Source: Homalodisca vitripennis (lineage: Eukaryota > Arthropoda > Insecta > Hemiptera > Cicadellidae). Taken from it: a DNA stretch of 64,000 nt. Positions 1 to 13,800 of the stretch are shown here, one piece after another; position 1 is the stretch's first letter; the number at the start of each line of letters is the position of its first letter. The DNA lies in the NCBI RefSeq assembly GCF_021130785.1, contig NC_060213.1, positions 117,506,501-117,570,500 of the forward strand, in the 5' to 3' direction. Made by a program: the position numbers and the translations under genes. The notes beneath the pieces were generated by a model. The model made no database searches, was not told the DNA's origin, and was given only the letters and a program-made list of their open reading frames with translations.

Positions 1-1659
1 GAAGTAACTGATCGTATAGTCGGTTATAACATCCGTTTTTACTATTGAAAATTGGCCGTAGCAATCCTACTATTCATGAGATTTATTTTATTTGTTTGAA
101 GTGACAATCAAACGAGGATCAAGCCAGTCAATCTGGTTGAACAGGAAGAATGAGTTGGTTATGCATTCTACTAAAATAACCGACCAGCAAATGAAATAAC
201 TGAATGGTTAGTCGATGTATTGTTCGTTCGGTTATTCCATCATTATGAACCATATCGTGCATATGCTCTTATCGCCTAGTGCTGCGACCTGTTGAGATTC
301 AACTCATCTAAAATGTGAAGTTACGCCGGGCTGCAGCACAATCCTACTGTTTCTGTTTCCTCAAGTTACGTTATTGTCTATAAAATTCTGTTTAACATGC
401 ATTTTTTAGTATTAAACATTTGTTGTCCAAGATACGTCTAGAATTTCAATTAATTAATACGTATCCCACACCAGTAGCCCATCAAAAATTTCCTTTCCAG
501 TTATATTTTCAATTTTAGCTATGTCAACTATTCTTCAATATTGTAGTAAATAAGTTTTAAACAATGTCATCAATTATGGACACCAAAATTCTACACTTAT
601 AAATGTATTATTAAATATGTGTATGAGGTAATAGTCATTGAGTTTTAAAAGTATAATTTTACTTATAAAAAGTATTTGAAATGTTTATAAATTTTTCATC
701 ATAAAACTACATATAAAAATGATTGTGAAATTTGTAGATATAGAATACAAAACTCAATGTGTGATTGAGTTTTTTTGTAATATTATATGACCCACTATTA
801 TTTTAATTATGGAATTGGTTGCATCAATTCTGGTTTTAAAGGAAACAAGCTAGTTCTGATTGCCAATTTACATTGTGATAACATACAACCTGGATTTTCC
901 TTTATTATAAATTTATATTTACTAGAATTCCTAAAACAGAAATCGATCGTTAACCACTATTTTGACACCCTTTCATTTAGACCTCCACCAAAATAGTCAC
1001 CTTCAGACAAAGGTTTAAATACAAAACACGATGCTCATATTTGCATAAATAATAGTTTTCATCGTCATACAACTAAATTAAAGGAATGCAAGTCACCAAA
1101 TCACGGGTCTCTACACAAAAACCTGACGCTAAACGTAGACGTAATGTAGATTCCTAGACTGCTGTGTCTGATATATTCTTGTGGTGAAAATAGATAATAT
1201 GTGACTATTCCTGACAAAAACCGTAACAACGCACATAGCATTGCATGAAAGGAGGAAAAAAGGATTTTGGCACATCCCGTATTGTTGGATATTACCTTTT
1301 GACGTAAAATAAAAAATTATTAAATAACAAACTTGAGCAGTATAACTGTTATTGGCTAAGCGTTAGTGAGTGGCTGGAAACATTTCATTAATGTCAGTCT
1401 CACTGCATATCTCGAAAACAAACAGACTTATAGAATTTATCATGAAATCAAACCTGTATCTCTATAGACAAGAATGAGTTATATCTTGGTACATACAATA
1501 CATTACCTGAATGATTGTCGTAACCCACGTAACTACTAATAACCTGTTCTCACCTATAGATGGTATGTGTTTTACCAATATAAAAGTTAAATCAGATTTT
1601 GTTTTCAAACGTCCAACCGCATCACTATTCTTAAAATTAGAATAAATCTCTAAAGGTAC
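1..1659. other. Presumed last intron of copy A, no gene seen
   Basis: AT-rich sequence. I searched the minus strand for the expected C-terminal exon (HVDGYYV-like coding) and found none. A fragment of the dispersed repeat (ATTGGCTAAGCGTTAGTG) lies at ~1351. Confidence 0.6.
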
Positions 1660-1875
1660 CTTTGTCAATTTCGAACTGGAGCAGGTGTTTTCCACATCTG
1701 AGGAGCATTGCTTGAACGTGAGAGGATCCACCAGCAGAAGAACGAGTGAGTTGGGCCAAGTAAAGCCCAGGTTGGACAAGGTGTTCATGAGTGTCATGTA
1801 GGTACCTCCTAGGGCTGGGTCACTCACGTGGGCGTAGAACGCCATCCTGGTCACCATCATGAAGTATGATGCCAT
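1660..1875 (-). CDS. SLC33A1: Copy A exon 10 (last one visible)
   Basis: 216 bp, phase 0 at both ends; acceptor gaacag, donor gtacct. Encodes MASYFMMVTRMAFYAHVSDP, then GGTYMTLMNTLSNLGFTWPN, LVLLLVDPLTF and a Cys-containing luminal-type loop (CSSDVENTC). Copy B exon 10 is also 216 bp. The frame runs open past the donor for a further ~200 bases, but conservation stops at the donor. Confidence 0.88.
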
Positions 1876-4800
1876 CTGTTCATAATAGGATATTTTAGCA
1901 TATAATATAAAGCTTCATGATTTAAACGTACTATCAAAAGCCATTGAATGATTATTTGGACTATTATAGGAAAATAGCAATAGTTATGCAGAGTGTAAGG
2001 ATATTCCGTGTAGTTAAAATAAGTAATTAAAACAAAAGTTAACTTTTTAAACAGTTTTTTATAAATGTATGAATAAAATTGAAAACATACCTGAGGACAC
2101 CCGTAGGTAAATATCACCAAAGCATAGAAGTAGGGGGGAACGTCTCTTCCTGTCAACATGTGAGGTGCAGCCCATATAAAGGCAGGTACAATCAAGTTGA
2201 AAGCCAACCTATATAAAATAATAAGTTATTTTTCATTAAGTTCATCTATACCCCTAATCAATTTAAATGAAATTCATACCATTCCTTGAATAAATGACGG
2301 AAGTTAATTATTGATTCGTTGTCTTTTCTCAGACTCATCAAATAAAACTTCCCTCTAACCCAAGAACTTTACAATACACTGGATACTACCTGGAGTTCCC
2401 TGCTGCTCTATAATAGGAGCAAGGACACATATTAGTTTATCTTATCGCTATTTACTTTATTTGTCGGTTAAGAAGGGTTACCCATCTCTCATTAATGTTA
2501 TTATTACTCTTAAGACATACTCCCTCTATTCCTTACTTTCCCACTAAATTTACTTATCGAGATCTAACACCGCGTATTCCTCTCCTGAGACCTTTATTTT
2601 CTCCCTTGTTCACCTTTATCTTGCCAGCTCCCTAGTCACCCTCACTCCCCTCCATCCGACATCTCCTTGCCTACCTGTTCTCGCAAAGCCACTCGGATCT
2701 AATGGTTAACTTGTTCTGCTTTTAACAGTTCTTATAGCTGCCCCAAAGAACACTAGTCATAATTCCCCTAAGCAGTCGAAATGCGAGTACTAAGCTTATC
2801 AGATATCTAACCTATTGTGCATGAAACATTTTTCAAAGATATTATCTAATACAAAGAGAATGTTATTATTATTTTAGCTTGATGCTTTGGATAAAACTTT
2901 ATCTTCACGCATTGGGTTACTAAGATACTTATCCTCTTTAGAAATGTATACACCATTCAGCGCAGAAACGTTTTCCACACCTGAGTTTCAATTATAAACA
3001 GTTCTCTCCTTGCTGAATGAGTTACTGTTCTCCTTATCATGGTTAAACAACTGCACTTGTACCACTGTCCAAAATTAATAGGTTAAAGGCAATGGCTCGA
3101 TCCCATTAGACGGTAACAACAGTTATGATGACCTTTACTAGCTTTGAACCCTGCAAACATCACAACAGGATCGTGAAAACAGGTGAAAAGGAAACCTTTT
3201 CGTCGTTGCCCACTATATCGTGAAAAATGCCAAGACCCTTTTGTTTGAGAATGTTTCAATGTGAGAGCTGTAACTACATTGGTCCTCATATCCTTGCTAC
3301 CCAAGACCAGAGAACTCACTGAATTCACCTAAATATACTTGTGCTTATATTGCCTTACAATTGTATTTACATTAGGCCAGGGCTGCCCAACCTACGGCCC
3401 GCGGGCCGTATCCGGCCCGCGAGTCAGTTTTATGTGGCCCGCCTTGTTGCCAAAACAACCATATTTGTTTACAAGCATTTGAAATATTAAATAACTACAA
3501 ATTTTGAGAACCAAGCAGTCCAGCCGATTTCACGTAGAACGAGCCGTATTCATTTGATGGAGTATGAGTGTTGAAAGTAAAGTAGTTCCAGACAGATTTC
3601 ACTGACTACGGTGGTGGCTGCCGGCTGGCGAATAGAGCGCGCGTAAAGCACAGCACAGCGCGCGGTGCGGCGACGTAACCCCTACCCAACTCAAGGTCAC
3701 CACTCGCCACGTGACCCTGCAATCCTAGTGCTATTGCTACTGCCCGTGTGTCTCTATGCAGACAAGAGTGTTTGTGGTGTCAGTATTTACGTGTTGAATA
3801 CTGCAGCAGTTGAATTTTAATAATAGTGCGAATTATTTAAAAACATTATATCGCAATGTGTAGTACCAAAAAGAGGAAGATTGACAATGAGTGTCGTATT
3901 TTTAATAAGAAGTGGAGTGAGCAATGTTTTGTTGTGAATAACAGAAACAGTGCCTTGTGCCTTATTTGTAACGAATCAATAGCGGTGTTAAAGGCAACAT
4001 CAGAAGGCATTTTGACACGAAACACGGACAAAGTAAATATGCTCAGCTTTCAGGTAAACTTAGAATAGAAAAAGTAGATGCTATGAAAGCATCTTTGTCA
4101 TCACAGAGAAATATATTTACTAAACGTAATGATGCAAATGAGTTTGTTGTAAGAGCAAGCTACAAAATTGCTCACATTTTAGCTAAGGAAGGTAAACCTT
4201 TTAGTGATGGTGAATAGTCAAAAGTTGTATTTTGAAAGCTGTTGAAGAGCTTTGTCCTGACAAACTTTCTTTGGTAGGCTCTATTAGTCTGTCTCGTAAC
4301 ACCATGACTCGCCGAACCGAAGATATCGGCAAAGACGTCTACAATCAATTAATGTTAGCCTGTGAAAAGTTTGAATGTTTTTCAATTGCTTTGGATGAAT
4401 CCACGGATAACTCTGATGCAGCTCAGATTCTACTGTTTGTAAGAGGTGTTAATAGTGAATTTCAAATTACCGAAGAACTGGCTGGAGTTCATTCAATGAA
4501 AACTACTGTAACTGGTGTGGAAATATTTTCTAAAATTAAGGAAACTGTTTTAGGTCTCGGACTTGATTTTACAAAATTAAAAGGAGTGACTACAGATGGA
4601 GGTAAAAACATGAGTGGTGCCAAAACAGGTGTAGTTGGAAACGTATACAAAGCAGTGGAAGGCACTAGTGGAGAGAAACCCATCATACTACATTGTATCA
4701 TCCATCAGCAGGCTTTGTGTGGAAAAAATTTGGAAATATCAGAAGTGATGGAAATTGTTGTGAAAACAGTAAACTACATACGGTCGTCCTCCCAAAAACA

Positions 4801-7800
4801 ACGCCAGTTCAAGCCATTTTTGTGAGAAATAGACAGTAACTACCCAGACGTGCCCTACTATTGTGAGGTCCGATGGCTTAGTAGCAGTAAAGTTTTACAA
4901 CAATTTTTTGAACTTCATGAAGCAATAGATATTTTTATGATAGAACAAGGTCGTCAAGAGCCAGTACTTTCTAATCCGGTGTGGTTGTGCATTTTTAGTT
5001 GACATCACAGTGCATATCAACTGTTTAAACTTAAAACTACAGGGACCTAATTCTCTTGTTACCGATGCATACCATCACGTAAATGCTTTTAGAAAAAAAA
5101 ACTGGCCCTATTTGAGAAGCAGCTAAGTAATAAGAATGTAGACCACTTTGAAACATGTCAAAAATTTGTATCTGAAGCTAGTGTGCCGTTCCCTTCTGAG
5201 TTCGCTGCTAAGGTCGTCAGCCAATTGAGTCAGCAGTTTAACAAAAGATTTGAAGATTTTGACAAAGAGTGTGGTAGAATCAAAATGTTTCAAAATCCAT
5301 TCAAATGTGATATTGATACTGTGCATCCATCCCTTCAACTTGAAATTATTGACGTAACAACAAATGAAACGCACAAGGAAAATTATCAAGAATGCCTTAA
5401 AAGAGGCGATCTGTTGTCTTTCTATAGTGCTTTGCCGGAAGATTTCAAGAACATAAAGAAGTTTGCTCGAACCATGGTTTCGTTGTTCGGTTCGACTTAT
5501 GTATGTCAGCAGGCATTTTCCAAGATGAACTTTATCAAATCAAAATTTTGGTCATCCCTTACAGATGAACATTTAAAACCTTTATTATTGATTGGGACTA
5601 CTAAGTTTGAGCCTAAGTGGAAAGATATTCTCAGCACTAAGCAATTCCAAGGATCTCATTGAACTTTTTGTCAATACTGGTATTTTGATTTTAAAATATG
5701 TAAAACAAAATAACCTCACTTTTTGTCATTTATGGTGGTAATTTGTATGTCCTAGTATCCTAGTAGGATTAATTTTGAATACATTGGGTTTATATTTACT
5801 TCTACTAAAAGAACCTAAAAACATAATATATTATAAACCTTTACCTAACAACTAATAAATAATAAGAAATTACAATAATCAGGAAACAAGGGCCAAATAA
5901 CCATAAAACTCATATTTTGCACAAGATTTCTGGAAAAAAACCCCAGGCAATACGTTTTGTTTGGGGTTCCAAATCCCCTGGGATGTTGGCCCGCCTGGCC
6001 ATAAAGGCTTTACAATGTGGCCCTTGGGTAAAAAAGGTTGGGCACCCCTGCATTAGGCCATGAACTGTGCTGTTGCTAAGTCTTCTGTTAGATTCAGTCT
6101 TAGACGAAAATCACTTCAATTTCGTATAATAAAATAAGATTGTCAGATAAAGTCAAAGAGCGGACCCGCTGATTCTCAATCTCTTGTATGGCTCATAAAT
6201 AACATTCGCAGCAAGGCAGAAGACATCCACAACACGTTATTTTTGGGGCTATTAATAGTTTAGTATACGAGATTACTATACTATACTCACACTGGTATTG
6301 CTATGAAATATTTTTAACTATTTTATTTACTGATAATCAAAAGTTTCATTCAATGTTGTAGAGATTATATATACGTGCCACCAACAGCATTCTCCACCAG
6401 ATTTTACAATCAATAACAGAAATGTCTTTTCATCTAGAAAAAATATTATTTATTAATGTTAAAAAGATCTTGTATGAAATTGTATTATATATTGCAAACT
6501 TTTAATGGACGATAAATAAACGTTGGTATGAATAAATTATCAGTAAACATTACCTTTTCTAAATTAGTGCAGTATAGAATAGTGCTAACATTATTGTTTC
6601 TAGAATTCCAAAATGTCTATTCTGTGTACCTGTAGGGATAGATCTTCATGTAGGAATCCAACGATCTTTCACCTGTCATCCGACTGCTGAATATAAGAAG
6701 CAGCGTTATTTTCACAGGAACGATCAATGTTGTCGCCAGAGCAAATTTTTCCCGGGCTAACCCCGCCCTTACTAGCTTGAGCCAGGAGATGGAATCACAT
6801 GCGCTGAAACTAATCTGTAACGTCAAAAGAATGATGTTATTTTATCGTTTACTGGAAATGAGGAAGAATGAAACCGTGGATACTTAAATATCTCAATAAT
6901 ATATCTATTCGCTTTCTGTAAATTTATCGACTAATGTAGAGTTTATGAGTATTTTTATACATTTTATACGACACCTTACGGTTAACTTACACTCATCGTT
7001 AGCAGTAATATGGTAAAAGTTTTCATGGTCGGGAGACGCATGATCTGTATTAGTTTACTGTACGTCTCCAGAACGCCCAAGGCTGGCTCTTCCTCAGATG
7101 GCTGTGTCTCTTCCTTCTTGAACAGCATCACCAGCGTCGTTGTTATCAAATATATCCAGCCGAAGTAGTGGAGGAAACCTTGAACAGGAACATAAACGGT
7201 TTTTGTGGGCAATGAAGATAAAATTTGTCTTGTATCAATAGTATAATAGAAAATCAGTTTGGCTGTGTGAGTAATATATTCTTTGACTGTGTATCAATAA
7301 AATTATTCATTTGGTGGGTGATTCATGAATTTATTTATATCACTTTCATTTATGTATTATTTTATTTCTATATCATTTTATATATCTATTTCTTTATCCT
7401 TGTATTTTTATATTTGTTTATTTCCTGATTTCTTTATTGTTTTATATCTATATTCCTTTATTTCTTTACTTCTTTACTCCTCTATTATATAATTGTATTC
7501 CTTTCTTTTATATGAGCCTCCCGTTGATGAAGAAACGTAAAGTGTATATCATCAAAGTGAGCCTCAGATCACACAAGGTAATTTAAGAAAAGAAAGCTCA
7601 ATTCTCAAAATGAACTGAATTTGTCACAGTTAATAACGCAAATATCCATCACATTCTTGTTATCTATTTCAATACTATTACAATCTGTAGAATTCGGCTA
7701 ACGTCCAATTGAGTAATAGACTGAACTTTAATTTATAAGAGGCAAATTAAATAAAACAAAATTTTCTACATGGCCAATTAGATATTCGCATTATTTTAAT

Positions 7801-10800
7801 AAATACCTGTACATTACCTCTTATCACTTAACACATAAATAAGCAGAAACAATATAAAGAGATGAAAACACACAAATTCTATCTTGACAACAGAACTTGA
7901 GAATTAAACAACGCTAATATAAAGGAGACCTTAGGAAAAGTATAAAACTGGTCATCCTTTCTGGCCAACTAATTATAACGTGATTACTAATTGTTAGCAG
8001 ATTAGTACACAATGATGCTAACTTTTTCTAACCTAAAGATATTAAGGCTCTGTATGTAAAGTAAGAAGAAAGTCGAGTTTTATAAGTTTACACAGCACTG
8101 GCTACCAATATTAACTAGAGAACCTAAACAAATAGAATCAATCAAAAATATCTCAGTTAATGGTATTCGGACATACATTTCACATTGACATTAAGAGCAA
8201 AGTCGTATGGCTGAAGGCATCATCCAACCATCGTCATCCAGTTTCTTATTTCGGAATGTGTTTTTCATCCTCTCTTATACGCATTGTGCAGTCTTTACTT
8301 TTTTCTCTTCTTCTCACCCCTAAGGACTCTCACTAATAAATTTCATTTCAAAACATTTGTATTTAAACTTGTTTTGTTAGGTTTGAAACAAAGCAGGTTT
8401 TTAATGCTTCACAAAGCATTCATTGCCATGTTTGCGTTTGCTTGGTTTATGTCCCATGAAGAATTATATAGATTCCAATTATAAAAACTAACTTTTCTAG
8501 TTTTTTAATAAATATTGATGGAAAACGCCCGAAGTACTGTAATTAATTCATCCATACTGAACTTGAACTATTAAAAGATTAAGAACTTATGAGATATCGA
8601 GAGATTAAGAACTACCTTAAAATAAGCTCTACAGTATACACATTTCCCTGAATAATTATACTTTTAAATAAAGGAAAAGATGATTAATTAAGAAAATATT
8701 AGATAAATAAATAAAGTTATCTTAAATTATCTGGTAGACTAATTGGATTTTTATTTCGACAATATTAATAATAGTATTGTTTACAACTACAAATTAATTT
8801 TATACTCTTTGTTTTATAATAATTTAGGTATCATTAATAAATATTTTAATTAATTTTTGACGAATTTATTTATGTTATTATTTTTGGAGCTGTAGTAAAC
8901 ATGCAATTCCTGGAAATTTGAAGATAAGAAACGAAATTTTTAATCACATTAATATAGCCTGATACATTATACAGAGTGTCCAGCAACTATTCGAACAAAC
9001 TTTGCCACATTGTTCAGCAGGCCAAAACTAACAAATAATGCAATATAACAGGTGCCCTATTTCGCTTCGTTTAGCGTCTGTCTGTCTGTATGTGTTTTTT
9101 GGAAAAATTTACTACTCAAAAACCACTTAAGATACAGAATTCAAACTTAACATTTATGTTAACCTAGTTTTGGTCCTTTTCAGTGAAAAAAATGAAACAA
9201 ATATCTCATTGCATTTCAAAACGGCGGCCGACCAAAATTTTCAAATTTTATTAGCTTTGAAACGGCTACTTTGACAACAAATTCACCAGGATAACTTTTG
9301 TATTGTATTTTATTAACAATTCAACAATTTTTGTTTCAAAAAGATTGAATAACAAATAACTGAGTTACAGCACCAAACGTAAAAACAGGTTAAATCCATG
9401 CATTGCAAGTACATACAACAATGTAGTGGATTTTTACGAATAAACTTCTTAAGATTCTTTATTAAAATACTGAACAATATTATAACCTGAAATTTAATAT
9501 TTATTTTTTAAATTTGTTTTAAGGTAAATTTAAAAAAAGTTCTTAACCAATTGTGAATCCTGGTTTTTAAATCTAAAAAAAATGTTAATAGGGCTACGTT
9601 ATGGTTGGGTTTAGGGTTTTCTTACACGGCAATTGTGTGAAACAACGTAATTAATTCAATGTGTTTGAAAAATTTTATTGAACATGATATTTTTTATTAA
9701 GATATCAATGATTACATTACTGTAAAACATTCATAATCGTTGCTCAAAGTGGCGTCCTTGTAACTCGTTGCAGATTCTGAAGCGTCGTAAGCACGATTCT
9801 CTCACCCCTTCAAAAGGATTACTGTCAACTCTAGCTACTAGATCCATTTCATTCTGTATGGGAGTGGTATACACTAATTGCTTCATGTGTCCCCACAAGT
9901 AAAAATCAATGGGTGTGAGGTCAGGTGACCGTGGAGGCCAAGGGACGGGACCTCCACGTCCATCCAACGATCTCCATACACTTCATTCAAATGTTGTCTA
10001 GCAATCAGGGAAAAGTGGGCCGGTGCTCCATCGTGTTGGAACCACTTTCTTTGTCTAGTTTCAATAGGAACATGTTCCAACAGCTCAGGTAAGATTTCCC
10101 TCAAAAAACTTCATAAGTAGGTCCGTTCAGTCTGTTTGGTATAATGTGTGGCCCAATCAAATATCCGTCTACTATTCCAGCCCAGATATTGACAGAAAAT
10201 CTGTGCTGAAACTGACGTTGCACAATTTCATGAGGGTTCTCTTCAGCCCATAAATGGCTGTTTCGGCTATTAAATATGCCATCTCGAGTAAATGACGCTT
10301 CGTCAGTAAAGAGAACATACCTTAAAAAATCGGGTTCATCAACTAATTTGTGAAGGAACCAACGAGAGCAGTCTACCCTGAGAGAAAAATCTGCAGGTTC
10401 TAAGACTTGTACTTTCTGATGTCTGTAAGGGCACAAACGTTCTTCATTTAACACTTTCCACACAGAACTTTTGCATACATCCAAATTATGAGCAATAGCG
10501 CGAACGCTCTGGAGGGGTTTTCTTCTACGAATAATAAAACCTCTTCTTCAAAATCAACAGTCCGTACGGATTTTACCCGTTCTACAACATTATTTTTCAA
10601 ATGTCCAGTTTCCCTAAGACGAATATGAACGGCACTGAAGACGCTATGAACTGGGTGCAGCCTATCTGGAAAGCGCTCTCTGTACAATCTGCTAGCTAAT
10701 CTGGCATTGCCTCCAGCAAGTCCGTACACAAAGTGAATATCAGCATACTCTTCAAAAGTAAAACGGATCATATCGTACAAGAAACAAAGTAACAAAGGAA

Positions 10801-13800
10801 ATTTAAATTAACAGGAAAAACTACCAGGAATTACAAAGAAGAACAGAACATTCAAACAGTGACAATCACGTTCAAAACATAGACTTGCTCAACAATGTCT
10901 TGATAGTTTGTTTATTAGTTTTTCTTCATTTAAAACACCTGATTTGGTTGCTGATTGTTGGTCAGCTGTTTTCATGTAATATTATGCTATTGTTTTTTTA
11001 AGAGCATTGTGAATAGTTTGTTTCTTTTTTATTTGTGTGTGTGTAACACGTTGATTACTGTAAATGGAACAAAAATGATAGTAATATTTTTTTAGGTTAT
11101 AATAATTGTTCAGTATTTTAATAAAGAACCTTAAAAAGTTTATTCGTAAAAATCCACTACATTGTTGTATGTACTTGCAATGCATGGATTTAACCTGTTT
11201 TTACGTTTGGTGCTGTAACTCAGTTATTTATTATTCAATCTTTTTAAAAACAAAAATTATTGAATAGGTAATAAAATATGCTAAAAAAAGTTATCCTGGT
11301 GAATTTGTTGTCAAAGTAGCCGTTTCAAAGCTAATACAATTTGAAAATTTTGAACGGCCGCCATTATGAAATGCAATGAGATATTTGTTTCATTTTTTTC
11401 ACTGAAAAGGACCAACACTAGGTTAACATAAATGTTAAGTTTGAATTCTGTATCTTAAGTGGTTTTTGAGTAGTAATTTTTTTCCCAAAAAACACATACA
11501 GACAGACAGATGCTAAACGAAGTGAAATAGGGCACCTGTTATATTGCATTATTTGTTAGTTTTGGCCTGCTAAACAATGTGGCAAAGTTTGTTCGAATGG
11601 TTGCTGGACACCCTGTATATGAGTCATTATCCTGCTTTTCTCTGTCATCCATTTCCCTTTTCAGTGACCTCTCTTTCATTCTACCTTCTTTTGTGAGCGG
11701 AAGTAGGATCCTCAGCTTTGCATACACTTACATCTTACAGGATCAATTCTTTTTAGGTTTTCTATTTTGCTCGAACTTGATATGTAACATCTCAAACTGA
11801 ACTTATGCTAAATTTCCATTATTAAAAGGCAGTGCTACTTTTAATTTTAATTCTATAGCACACGGTTTAAACAGGTGTTTCCAAATCATACTGGTAAGCA
11901 GTATTGTGTTTATCCCTGTACGCATATTTGTAATATATGATTTCCGGAGACAATAATACAATACCACCTCATTAGTTCGGATTAATGGTATCGAAAATAG
12001 TATGGATAAAGCAATCCAGTATAAACCGGAAATATAGTAAAATATAGATTGATTAAAGATATTAAGGAATTGTTACAAATATGGCAGTAAAAGAAGGGAA
12101 ACATTTTTTTTCTTGCTAATGATATTAATAATAGAAAAATAAATAAAATAAAAAATAAATGGATTTGCCCCTATTTATTCGTAAAATCTCATTCTGATTT
12201 TTTAACTTAGTATCCTGCTTCGAGCAATACGGTATAACACATATTTCAAGGTCACAACATCTGATTGCGAGTTGTCGAACTGTTCAAAATTAACAATCAG
12301 TCAGTCAAGGTGCAACGCTCCGTAGTATCAGGATGAGACATGGAATCGTTACACCGTCCTTAGATACTGTTGAAGATCTCTCTGCTGATATATTTTCCAG
12401 GTCTGTCATTTCAGTTATGATATTTTTTGTTTGAACCCAATCATTTACATCTTCCAAATTTACAATTATCAATGTTTCGTAGACCTACTACAAACATTGT
12501 AAATTTGTTACGCATACTGTTATTATTATTCTGAATGTTAAATATGTGTAAATTAAAATAAATTACGCTTGACACTCAGCGAAATGTCTTTATTCTTCAA
12601 AGTTCAGCCCAGTTAATCCAATCCGGATATTCTGGAGATCCGGAAAGATGTGGTCCGAATAAATGAGGTTGTACTGTTCTTATAAGAACACAGTAGGTTA
12701 AACAAGTCTCTCAATTGTAAAAATCTAAAAACTTCAATTATTTCTTTTAAACTGTTTGATAAACTATGCGATGGTCGAAACTGAAATATATTTGGAGAAA
12801 AAGGTGTGACATCCTGAAACATGTGTAGCTACGTAAGGCGTAATATAATACTCTGCTTGTATACATTGTATAGTCTGTATGAAAATGGATTAACCCCTGA
12901 ATAAAGATCTTTAACTGTCAACAAATTGACGTCCATTCACATTTCAATCCCTGGAAACCTGAAGGCTGAAATATATGCATTAAATATTATAATTTAAATC
13001 TGAAAATAGTCCCCTAAGAAAGTTTCCTGTTCATATATTTTGCTAATGAGCATATATCTAGTCCAATAATCCGCGTATTATTTCACGTTTCATCATTTCG
13101 TTAGGTGAATGAATCTTCCTGACCATCGGACGTTTCTTTATAAATTGTGTATCGTGTATGTATCGAATAGTGGCAACCATACTAACTGGAGAGAGTGATG
13201 ATGCCGTATGGCAGAGGCTCGGACCGCAGGTAGGCGTTACAGAAGTCTGCAGACTCTAGAGACATGAAGACGAAGAAGCCCACGAAGACTCCGGCCGTCT
13301 GCCCTGCAGTGCCGCAGGTAGATGAGTATCCTATGTTCTCCCTGTTATCCAAAACATACCCCAACAATTAAAAATAAACCACAGTACGGGAAGTTTTTGC
13401 AATGTTGAGGTGTAAATTTCAAATGGCGTAGTGTAGCGGGTACAGCGGTTATCGTAAGATATCCGCATCAAGCTACGTCGAGCGGGGCTACTGCTTAGAT
13501 GGGTGAACGCTGAGCGATCCTGTCCTTGCAAGCAGCCCGCTTACTCTGCCATTGGTGGTTGTTCGGAAGTCACCGGTGGTTGTTCGGAAGTCACCCTTAA
13601 GCCGTTGGTCCCCAGGTTAAGTGTTAGATAAGGCTTATAATGTACACATGTAATATGTAATAACACATCCTTACTTACTTACTTAAATTAATAACAACAA
13701 TGTTCAAAAATATTTCATAAATTAGTTTATGCTTTTCCCATTTTCTATATAATATTAAATTTGCAAAAAAAACGTAATAAATGTAATACATTTTTAATAA

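Larger units (their letters stand above)
8972..11615 (-). mobile_element. Tc1/mariner-superfamily transposon with very long TIRs
   Basis: 2,644-bp element in the intron between copy A exons 7 and 6. The termini are CAGAGTGTCCAGCAAC and, on the other strand, CAGGGTGTCCAGCAAC, flanked by TA (or TATA) on both sides as expected for this superfamily. The inverted repeats run about 520 bp inward (8972-~9488 and ~11094-11615) with few differences, much longer than the ~30-bp TIRs of classical mariners. A disrupted transposase lies between them on the minus strand. Confidence 0.9.

Noticed and set aside
3083..3328. 81-codon minus-strand frame next to the hAT element
   Set aside because: No similarity recognised and not part of the SLC33A1 exon set; lies in an intron and has no matching splice phase.
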